A stretch of DNA of 8,688 nt from Burkholderiales bacterium (lineage in GTDB: Bacteria > Pseudomonadota > Gammaproteobacteria > Burkholderiales > Burkholderiaceae_A), in NCBI GenBank assembly GCA_030834045.1, contig JAURFZ010000052.1, positions 1-8,688 on the forward strand. Reading direction: 5' to 3'. A program made the position numbers and the translations under genes. Positions 1 through 6,056 of the stretch are shown here, one piece after another; the first letter of the stretch is position 1; each line of letters begins with the position of its first letter. The notes under the pieces are model-generated. The model had not been told where the DNA came from. It saw only the letters and a program-made list of their open reading frames with translations, and made no database searches.

Positions 1-131
1 TGGCCAGGAGCCTGCGGACGACTCCCCGGATCGGGCCATGACCATTGCAGCGTCGGGACTGAGGCGGGTGGCGGGTTTGGCGTGGATGCGGCCTCGGAAA
101 GTTCTGGACTGCTGTCGATCATCTCTGTCAT
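1..131 (-). CDS. 5' end of a divergent gene, possibly transcription-repair coupling factor Mfd (partial)
   Basis: On the minus strand an ATG at 131-129 (a second one at 122-120) opens a frame that stays open for 43 codons to the left edge. The predicted start reads MTEMIDSSPELSEAAS and is followed by a proline-rich stretch and then LQWSWPDPGSRPQAPG. A variable N-terminus followed by a PGxR-type motif resembles, as I recall, the start of betaproteobacterial Mfd, and mfd is often divergent from ispD in Burkholderiales. Those are the only grounds for the name. No catalytic domain lies inside the window, and no clear Shine-Dalgarno sequence precedes either ATG. The opposite strand is also open here (frame 1 to a TAA at 136-138), so coding on the minus strand is likely but not certain. 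Confidence 0.4.
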   Translation of the reverse strand, partial: MTEMIDSSPELSEAASTPNPPPASVPTLQWSWPDPGSRPQAPG

Positions 132-142
132 CTGCTAATTTT

Positions 143-147
143 AGGGG
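143..147 (+). promoter_or_regulatory. Shine-Dalgarno sequence deciding the ispDF start
   Basis: AGGGG at 143-147 lies 6 nt before the ATG at 154 but directly abuts the ATG at 148. Normal ribosome spacing therefore favours 154. This is the clearest ribosome binding site on the plus strand. The later genes of the run have weak ones and probably rely on coupling. The AT-rich island TAATTTTA just upstream (136-143) is close to palindromic and lies between the two divergent starts. Confidence 0.6.
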
Positions 148-153
148 ATGAAT

Positions 154-1518
154 ATGCAATCCCCTGCAAGTTACCTCTCTTCTCTTGACCAGGCCGACCT
201 CAGGCTGAGGTCCTTTCTGGCCAGCCTGCATGGCCAAAAGGGCAGGACCGCGAGCCCCCCGCTCTGGCTTGTTGTCCCCGCGGCAGGCGCTGGGACGAGG
301 GCTGGCCTGGATAAGCCCAAACAGTATTTTGAGAGTCATGGGCAGACAGTCTTGGAGCGCTGTCTGGTTGCGCTTGGCAAGGGCACCGCGGGCATTAAGG
401 CCTTTGCTGGCATTGTGGTGCTTTTATCGCCCAAAGACACCCATTGGCAGAGCCTGCAGATTGATCAAGGCCTGCAACGCCATCTGGGGGCCCAGTTTCC
501 TCTCGTGGCCCTAAAAATAGGGGGCGCCGAACGCGCGCAGACGGTGATGGCGGGTCTTGACTGTCTGCAGATGGTTTTTGGCGAAGAGGCTCAGAGGCAC
601 TGGGTGATGGTGCATGATGCCGCAAGGCCCTTCATTACCGCAGAGGCAATTGAACGTCTCTGGCTCGAGGGTCAAGGCGAGGACGGGGCACTTCTGGCCT
701 TGCCCGTGGCCGACACGCTTAAACGTGCCCAGCCTCAAGACTCTGGCCACCCTAGCGGAGCCTTCGAGAAGAATCCGCAGGTGAAGGTTCTTGAAACGGT
801 TCCCCGCGACCACCTCTGGCGGGCACAGACCCCGCAGCTTTTTCGTCTTGGCCTGATCTACAAGGCCCTCTCGGTTCAGCCACTTGCCACCGATGAGTCC
901 CTTGCCATGGAGGCGCTTGGTTACAGGCCTCGGCTTGTCATGGGTGAGGCAAGTAACATTAAGCTCACCTTTGAACAAGACTTTGAAAAGGACCTTCTTT
1001 CCATGCCCCACTCGTCGGACCCACCGAAGGCTCGCGCCCAGGAGCCTGCAATTCGTGTTGGCCAGGGGTTTGATGTCCATGCCCTCGTCAAAGGTCGCCC
1101 GCTTGTTTTAGGGGGTGTTTTGATTGAGCATGAGACAGGCCTGCTTGGGCATTCCGATGCCGATGTCCTGTTGCATGCCATTGCCGATGCCCTCTTAGGC
1201 GCGTTGGGGCTTGGCGATATCGGGCGGCATTTTCCGGACACGGACGATGCGTTTAAGAACATCGACAGTCGTGTTCTGCTTCGCAGGGTGGTTAAGGTTA
1301 TTCAAGAGCAGGGCTTTCGTGTTGCTCAGATCGATGCAACCCTCATTGCCCAGCGTCCCAAGCTCATGCCATACATAGACACCATGGTCGCGAACATTGG
1401 CGAGGACTGTCAGTGCGACTTTGTGAACGTCAAGGCAACCACGACAGAAAGGCTTGGGTTTACAGGTCGCGAGGAAGGCATTGCAGCGCAGGCAATTGCC
1501 AGTCTCGTTCGAGCCTAA
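154..1518 (+). CDS. ispDF: Bifunctional IspD/IspF (MEP cytidylyltransferase / MEcPP synthase)
   Basis: The N-terminal half transfers CMP from CTP to 2-C-methyl-D-erythritol 4-phosphate. The C-terminal half cyclises the phosphorylated product to MEcPP, in the cytosolic MEP isoprenoid pathway. Numbering here is from the ATG at 148 (456 aa); the preferred start at 154 is two residues shorter. The IspD domain (about 40-285) has the nucleotide loop PAAGAGTRAG (44-53), R51 and K58 matching the catalytic Arg and Lys of E. coli IspD, VHDAARP (155-161), TVPR ending at R220, AQTPQ (226-230) and NIKLT (270-274). A 16-residue linker leads to the IspF domain (about 301-456), which has the metal-binding DVH (309-311), HSDAD (335-339), GDIGRHFPDTD and the terminal KATTTERLGFTGREEG. 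About 38 residues precede the IspD core, a modest extension. The stop codon shares one base with the next start. In most betaproteobacteria the two enzymes are, as I recall, separate adjacent genes, so the fusion is notable. The assignment is secure. Confidence 0.96.
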   Translation: MQSPASYLSSLDQADLRLRSFLASLHGQKGRTASPPLWLVVPAAGAGTRAGLDKPKQYFESHGQTVLERCLVALGKGTAGIKAFAGIVVLLSPKDTHWQSLQIDQGLQRHLGAQFPLVALKIGGAERAQTVMAGLDCLQMVFGEEAQRHWVMVHDAARPFITAEAIERLWLEGQGEDGALLALPVADTLKRAQPQDSGHPSGAFEKNPQVKVLETVPRDHLWRAQTPQLFRLGLIYKALSVQPLATDESLAMEALGYRPRLVMGEASNIKLTFEQDFEKDLLSMPHSSDPPKARAQEPAIRVGQGFDVHALVKGRPLVLGGVLIEHETGLLGHSDADVLLHAIADALLGALGLGDIGRHFPDTDDAFKNIDSRVLLRRVVKVIQEQGFRVAQIDATLIAQRPKLMPYIDTMVANIGEDCQCDFVNVKATTTERLGFTGREEGIAAQAIASLVRA

Positions 1519-2804
1519 TGAAGGGGCCAAAACTTAGCGCGCCCGTCTTGGCCATTGACGCCTCCGAGTCGGCGAGCCTTGCGCTTGCCCTGCCTGATCG
1601 GCCCTGGCAGGGGGTGTCAATCGATGCGGGCAAGGGTCGAGCCTCCGAACTTCTGGACGCATTGAATGCGGTTTTGCATGCTGAAGGTCTTCAGGCGAAG
1701 GATATTGGTTCCCTGGTTCTTTGTTCCGGACCGGGTTCATTTACTGGGCTGCGTATTGCGGCTGGCCTGGTTCAAGGCCTTGCCCGTGGACTGCAGCGCA
1801 GTGTTGCTGTTGTCTCAGCCTTCGAGGCCTATGCCCTTGCATGGCTTCTAGGGTCTTCGCGCCGGGCCTGGATTGAACCGTTGCATGACCAGCCCGGTGG
1901 GGATGAGTCGAGGCAATGGGCAGGCCAGTCCGTGCACCGCTCGTCGGTGGACGTTTTATTGAATGCCCGGCTCGGAGAGTTCTACAAGGCCCAGCTGCGA
2001 TTCAACCCGCAGTTTTTTCAATACGAGTTTGTGGAGCCGCCTTTTATTGTTCAACAAGAGTTGCTCGGCGACGAGCAGTCTTTGGCTACTGAGGAGGCCG
2101 CGAATACTTCCCGTTCTACGCAACTTTTTGAGCCTTGTATTCGAGATTATTGGCTACCCTTCGGTCTAAATGAAACAGCAGCTCAGCCGTCCTCACTTCA
2201 GACGCTTGCCTATTGGTCCTTGGCAGCGGCCGCCCTCTCGCACGACCCATCGCGCTTTGGACCGGTGGTGCATGCACAGCCTCTTTATGTGCGCGAGAAG
2301 GTTGCCCTGACTCGTGAAGAGCGTCTTAAGGGCCCCACCATGGGCTTGCAGACGCTTAGTCCAGCAGACCTTGCCTCCGTGATGGTCATTGAGAATCAGT
2401 CTTATGAGGTACCCTGGTCTTCGGGTAATTTCCGCGATGCCTTTGCCTCCGGCTATGAGCTGCTTAAGCTTGTCGACCAAGGGGTCATGGTTGGCTATTT
2501 GGTCTGTATGCGTGTGCTCGACGAATGCCACCTTTTAAATTTCACCATTGCTCCTGCACGCCAACGACGTGGGGCAGGTCAGTTTATGCTTGACCAACTG
2601 GTTAAAAAACTTTTTGCTGAGAAGGTGGGTGTCGTAATGCTTGAGGTTCGGCCATCAAACCAGGCCGCCATTCGGCTTTATGAGCGCAACGGGTTTCAAA
2701 GGGTGGGCCTGCGCAAAGACTACTACCCAACCCGTCATGGTGAGGCGGTACGTGAGGACGCCGTTTTGATGAACCGCAGTCTATTAAGTGGGAGTGCGTC
2801 GTAA
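1518..2804 (+). CDS. tsaB-rimI: TsaB-RimI fusion: t6A-synthesis subunit TsaB joined to protein N-acetyltransferase RimI
   Basis: The 428-aa protein has two domains. TsaB (about 1-270) is an ASKHA-fold partner that dimerises with TsaD to make t6A at position 37 of ANN-decoding tRNAs. It shows the ASKHA start VLAIDASE (10-17), the signature CSGPGSFTGLRIAAGL (69-84) and the exit motif PLYVREKVALT (255-265). Stretches near 112-145 and 183-215 look longer than in the roughly 230-aa E. coli TsaB. RimI (about 276-422) is a GNAT enzyme that acetylates the N-terminus of ribosomal protein S18. It has PWS (299-301), the acetyl-CoA loop QRRGAG (349-354), LEVRPSN (375-381) with E376 matching E. coli catalytic E103, Y388 matching catalytic Y115, and RKDYYPT followed by EDAVLM. 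The frame is open further upstream to 1413, but that part overlaps the conserved IspF end. The ATG at 1518 in TAATG is the natural start and suggests coupling. Both domains look intact. Confidence 0.95.
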   Translation: MKGPKLSAPVLAIDASESASLALALPDRPWQGVSIDAGKGRASELLDALNAVLHAEGLQAKDIGSLVLCSGPGSFTGLRIAAGLVQGLARGLQRSVAVVSAFEAYALAWLLGSSRRAWIEPLHDQPGGDESRQWAGQSVHRSSVDVLLNARLGEFYKAQLRFNPQFFQYEFVEPPFIVQQELLGDEQSLATEEAANTSRSTQLFEPCIRDYWLPFGLNETAAQPSSLQTLAYWSLAAAALSHDPSRFGPVVHAQPLYVREKVALTREERLKGPTMGLQTLSPADLASVMVIENQSYEVPWSSGNFRDAFASGYELLKLVDQGVMVGYLVCMRVLDECHLLNFTIAPARQRRGAGQFMLDQLVKKLFAEKVGVVMLEVRPSNQAAIRLYERNGFQRVGLRKDYYPTRHGEAVREDAVLMNRSLLSGSAS

Positions 2805-2808
2805 AAGC

Positions 2809-3360
2809 ATGAGGGTTTATGGATACGCGGCTGAGATACTTGGCCTCTCGCCTTTCTGGCAGCGACGTCCTCGGCTTCAGAGGCTGATGGTCGTGTATGA
2901 GGCATACGCAGCAGACGGGCAAGTGGTCGCGGTACCCAGGGCGGGCTCCTTGTCAACCTCTTGGGCTGCGGTTCACAGCTACTTTAGTCAATACCTTCAA
3001 GCCCGTGGCCAGCGCCAGAGCGCTCTGGGGCCTTTACTTTTTACCCTGGAGATTTGCGCGGCTAAAAACAGTGAGGTCTTTGAGGCCCGTTTTCGAGAAG
3101 GCCTTACAGACCCAAGTCTTATCGCTCTTCTTCTGGTCTGCTCCGCCGCAAGCAAGACAGGCCCGCTTGAGCAGGTGGTTGAACCGGCAAACCCTGCGCT
3201 CGTTGTTCACCGAATTGCCTGCGAGGACCCAGCTAATCCAGTTGCTGCCGCAACGCGCAGGCAGGTTTACTTAAGTCTGCTTAACAGCCTGCCCGCAAGC
3301 TCAAGTCCAAGCCAGGAAAACAGTAACTTGCTTTTGCCTCATTCAGGCGTACCCGTATGA
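2809..3360 (+). CDS. Small unassigned protein, candidate divergent DNA polymerase III psi subunit (HolD-like)
   Basis: This is a 183-aa protein. The ATG at 2809, 4 nt after the tsaB-rimI stop, is preferred over a GTG at 2788 inside that gene. Its end overlaps alr by ATGA, so it is embedded in the operon. Residues 11-21, LGLSPFWQRRP, align without gaps to LGITQWSLRRP, residues 12-22 of E. coli HolD as I recall it. That peptide tethers psi to the clamp-loader collar. Near the C-terminus an ANP (142-144) followed by a helical stretch resembles the ANPTARAALWQQI segment of E. coli HolD. In enteric bacteria holD lies beside rimI. The middle has a hydrophobic strand (SLIALLLVCSA, 103-113) and no catalytic motif. 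There is no signal peptide, and the tail is Ser/Asn-rich and probably disordered. The main alternative is a decayed uracil-DNA glycosylase, since a family 4 enzyme gene often sits here in Burkholderiales, but its GEAPG and HPxxLL motifs and Fe-S cysteines are absent. The gene is real; the function is a hypothesis. Confidence 0.85.
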   Translation: MRVYGYAAEILGLSPFWQRRPRLQRLMVVYEAYAADGQVVAVPRAGSLSTSWAAVHSYFSQYLQARGQRQSALGPLLFTLEICAAKNSEVFEARFREGLTDPSLIALLLVCSAASKTGPLEQVVEPANPALVVHRIACEDPANPVAAATRRQVYLSLLNSLPASSSPSQENSNLLLPHSGVPV

Positions 3361-4556
3361 GTTCCTTGTCTGATCGAGCGCAGCGACCCATCCTGCTTGA
3401 GGTAAGCACCGCGAGGCTGCAGGCGAACCTTCAGACGCTTCGTCGAATGCAGCCCAGTCAGAGCATCTGGGCGGTTGTTAAGGCCAGAGGCTATGGGCAT
3501 GGCCTAGATGCCGTGGTGCAAGGCTTTGCGGATGCTGATGGCCTTGCGTTACTTGAGCTCGAAGAGCTTCTGCAGGTGCGCAGTCTTGGCTGGCGTAAGC
3601 CGGTGCTTCTTCTTGAGGGGCTCTTTGCCGAGGCAGGCCTTCAAGAGGCCGTGGAGTTTCAGGCCGATATTGTTGTTCATTGCAAGGACCAGCTCCAGTG
3701 GCTTCTTTCAAACTCTAAAGATGCACAGGGCTTTCAGCGGGCCTCAGGCCGTGTCTGGATCAAACTCAATACCGGCATGAACCGGCTTGGCTTTAATGCC
3801 TGTTCATCGTCCGCCTCAAATGCAGTGGAGACCATGGTCAACGACCTTGCAAAGTTAAGGAGCCTTCTAGGCCCGGGTCGGCTTGGGTTCATGATGCACT
3901 TTGCGCAGGCCGAGTCGCGCTCCGAAAGCCACCAGTCCTTTTCCCTCTTTCAAAAGGCCCTGACCTTGCTGGACCATAGGCCTGAGCTCGAGCCCATCAG
4001 CCTAGCGAACTCTGCTGCAATTCTCTCGCAGCCGCTTGCCTGTTCAGGCTGGCTGCGCCCTGGCATTCTGTTGTATGGCTCAAGCCCTTTTCAGTGGCAG
4101 GCGTCTTCTGGCGACTCTCAGCAGGACTGGCCTCCCATTCCCGAGGACATTCAACTTGCCTCCAGGTTAACCACACGCCTTTTGGCCATTCAAGAGCTCG
4201 CTGTTGGCGATCGTGTTGGCTACGGTCTTCGATACCAGGCAACAAGGCCGATGCGTATTGGCGTTGCAGCCATCGGTTATGCCGATGGCTATCCACGAAC
4301 CGCGCCCGACGGAACGCCCATGGTGATTCATGGCAGGCGTTGCCCCATTGTTGGACAGGTATCCATGGACCTCATTACGCTTGATCTCTCGCAACAGCCC
4401 GAGGCAGCCGTAGGCAGCCTGGTGGAGGTCTGGAGCGATAACCTTGGCGTTGACGAGCTTGCGGCAGGCCTTGGCACCCTGGGCTACGAGCTGCTCACCT
4501 GTCTAACCCCGCGGGTTTCCCGCAGACTTGTCGACGGCTTAAGCGTCGTGCCCTAA
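3357..4556 (+). CDS. alr: Alanine racemase (PLP-dependent)
   Basis: This 399-aa cytosolic enzyme interconverts L- and D-alanine and supplies D-Ala for peptidoglycan. The N-terminal TIM barrel carries the PLP-binding lysine K42 in AVVKARGYGHG (39-49). It also has NTGMNRLGF (138-146) with R143, a conserved His in MMHFAQAES (H181), and WLRPGILLYG (232-241) with R234 matching the Arg that contacts the PLP pyridine nitrogen. The C-terminal beta domain carries the second catalytic base Y289 in VGYG, then AIGYADGYPR (305-314) and VSMD (335-338). The usual KANAYGHG box reads KARGYGHG here; the lysine, tyrosine and second half are kept, so activity is expected. The length is slightly above the common 350-380 aa. 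The start overlaps the preceding stop as ATGA, with an AGG 9 nt upstream. The neighbour radA begins 4 nt after the stop, and alr-radA adjacency is common in Burkholderiales. Confidence 0.96.
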   Translation: MSSLSDRAQRPILLEVSTARLQANLQTLRRMQPSQSIWAVVKARGYGHGLDAVVQGFADADGLALLELEELLQVRSLGWRKPVLLLEGLFAEAGLQEAVEFQADIVVHCKDQLQWLLSNSKDAQGFQRASGRVWIKLNTGMNRLGFNACSSSASNAVETMVNDLAKLRSLLGPGRLGFMMHFAQAESRSESHQSFSLFQKALTLLDHRPELEPISLANSAAILSQPLACSGWLRPGILLYGSSPFQWQASSGDSQQDWPPIPEDIQLASRLTTRLLAIQELAVGDRVGYGLRYQATRPMRIGVAAIGYADGYPRTAPDGTPMVIHGRRCPIVGQVSMDLITLDLSQQPEAAVGSLVEVWSDNLGVDELAAGLGTLGYELLTCLTPRVSRRLVDGLSVVP

Positions 4557-4560
4557 GCCA

Positions 4561-5991
4561 ATGGCAAAAGACCGACTAAGTTTTGTCTGTGAGGCCTGCG
4601 GGCAGGGCTATAGCAAGTGGCAAGGGCAGTGCACCGAATGCAGTGCATGGAATACCCTGGCGCCGGGCCAGCGGCACGACTTAACAGAGGCCCCAACAGC
4701 GGCTGCAGGTGCGCGCGCCGGACGTATGGCAAGCCTGGCGCCTGCCTCTAGCCTACAGGCCTTGTCCGACATTGCCTTTGAAGACATGGAACGTCAGCCG
4801 ACGGGCATTGACGAGTTCGATCGTGTTCTGGGGGGTGGTCTTGTTCCTGGCGCAGTGGTTCTGCTGGGAGGTGACCCGGGCATTGGAAAGTCAACGCTCT
4901 TGCTGCAGGCCATGGCCTCTATTCTTAAGATCTCCGCGCAACAGTCTGTGCTTTATGTTTCGGGCGAGGAGTCTGCAGGCCAGCTTGCAATGCGCGCGCG
5001 GCGGCTTGGGTTTGACGGTCCCGTAAGCCAACAGCTTAAGGTTCTCTCGGAGACCTCGCTTGAGAAGGTCTTGCAGGCCATTGAACTGGCGCAGCCCAAT
5101 GTACTGGTCGCCGACTCCATTCAGACGCTCTACACCGAGATGGCCTCGGGCGCGCCAGGCTCGGTCTCTCAGGTTCGCGAGGTGGGCTATCAGTTGACAC
5201 AGTGGGCAAAGCGCACGGGAAACGCTGTTTTCATTGTCGGTCATGTCACCAAGGAGGGTGCCCTTGCAGGACCGCGCCTATTGGAGCACATGGTCGACAC
5301 TGTGCTTTATTTCGAGGGGGATGCGCAGGCCAGCTTTCGGGTTGTTCGTGCCGTCAAGAACCGTTTCGGTACGGTGAACGAGCTCGGTGTCTTTGCCATG
5401 ACCGAGCGCGGCCTCAAGGCGGTCACTAGCCCTTCGGCCATGTTTTTGTCGGAGGCTCAGCTTTCGGGGGCGGATACGGGCAGGGTGCATGAGCCTGTTT
5501 CGGGCACCTGCGTCACCGTCTCCCTAGAAGGCAGTCGCCCTTTGCTTGTGGAGCTTCAGGCGCTTGTCGATGACAGCCAGGTTCCCAACCCAAGGCGGCT
5601 GGCTGTTGGCTTTGATGGCCAGAGGCTTGCCATGCTACTGGCTATTCTTCATCGCCATGCTGGCATTGCCTGTTTTGATCAGGATGTCTTTGTGAATGCC
5701 GTGGGCGGCGTTCGCATTCAAGAGACGGCGGCCGACTTGGCTATTTTGGTTGCCGTGGTGTCGTCCCTGCGTAACCGGCCTTTTGCCAAGGGCTGCGTGG
5801 TCTTTGGAGAGGTCGGTCTCACCGGTGAGGTAAGGCCTGCAGCCCGTGGGCTTGATCGTCTTAAGGAGGTGGCAAGGCTTGGGTTTAACCGTGCCATTGT
5901 GCCGGCTGCCAATGCTCCGAAAACAGGTATTAAAGGCATCGAAATCATTGGTGTGAGGCGGCTCTCCGAGGCGCTTGCCCATATAAGCTAA
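4561..5991 (+). CDS. radA: DNA repair protein RadA (branch-migration ATPase)
   Basis: RadA is a RecA-like motor that extends heteroduplex and processes recombination intermediates in double-strand break repair. All three parts of the family are present in 476 aa. The N-terminal zinc finger has C10, C13, C24 and C27. The RecA-type ATPase has Walker A GDPGIGKST (104-112), SGEES (134-138), Walker B VLVADSIQT (181-189) and the RadA-specific KNRFG (266-270). A Lon-protease-like C-terminal domain (about 310-476) has no proteolytic activity in this family. The length is close to the typical 455-480 aa and nothing is missing. Only 4 nt separate it from alr and the upstream ribosome binding site is weak, so it is probably translated from the operon transcript. 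It is the last plus-strand gene and faces hpnE. Confidence 0.97.
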   Translation: MAKDRLSFVCEACGQGYSKWQGQCTECSAWNTLAPGQRHDLTEAPTAAAGARAGRMASLAPASSLQALSDIAFEDMERQPTGIDEFDRVLGGGLVPGAVVLLGGDPGIGKSTLLLQAMASILKISAQQSVLYVSGEESAGQLAMRARRLGFDGPVSQQLKVLSETSLEKVLQAIELAQPNVLVADSIQTLYTEMASGAPGSVSQVREVGYQLTQWAKRTGNAVFIVGHVTKEGALAGPRLLEHMVDTVLYFEGDAQASFRVVRAVKNRFGTVNELGVFAMTERGLKAVTSPSAMFLSEAQLSGADTGRVHEPVSGTCVTVSLEGSRPLLVELQALVDDSQVPNPRRLAVGFDGQRLAMLLAILHRHAGIACFDQDVFVNAVGGVRIQETAADLAILVAVVSSLRNRPFAKGCVVFGEVGLTGEVRPAARGLDRLKEVARLGFNRAIVPAANAPKTGIKGIEIIGVRRLSEALAHIS

Positions 5992-6056
5992 GAGGGCAGA
6001 AGCAGCCGTCGCTTAGGGATGGACACAGGGTTCCGTAACTGGGTTCGAGAACCGCG
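5992..6056. other. Convergent spacer between radA and hpnE
   Basis: This 65-bp gap lies between two converging genes. It holds one short inverted repeat, GGTTC-GA-GAACC (6042-6053), which could form a small hairpin on either strand, and a second copy of GGGTTC at 6028-6033. There is no T-run on either side, so it does not look like a standard intrinsic terminator. Nothing else is recognisable. Confidence 0.5.

Noticed and set aside
1..138. A plus-strand frame open from position 1 to a TAA at 136-138, possibly the end of an upstream gene.
   Set aside because: The predicted peptide is Gly-rich with no recognisable motif, and the opposite strand gives a more plausible protein start. It cannot be fully excluded.
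133..141. TGCTAATTT as an extended -10 promoter for ispDF.
   Set aside because: It matches the consensus only partly, has no good -35 partner, and would start transcription on the ribosome binding site or start codon.
511..1080. A long minus-strand open frame opposite ispDF, and similar long frames opposite alr, radA, hpnE and hpnD.
   Set aside because: Each overlaps a gene with clear family motifs, and none of the translations shows recognisable domains. They are by-products of GC-rich codon use.
1413..1517. N-terminal extension of the TsaB-RimI frame.
   Set aside because: It lies over the conserved C-terminus of IspF in another frame, and the TsaB motif begins right after the ATG at 1518.
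6042..6053. GGTTC-GA-GAACC as an intrinsic terminator.
   Set aside because: The stem is only 4-5 bp and no T-run follows on either strand.
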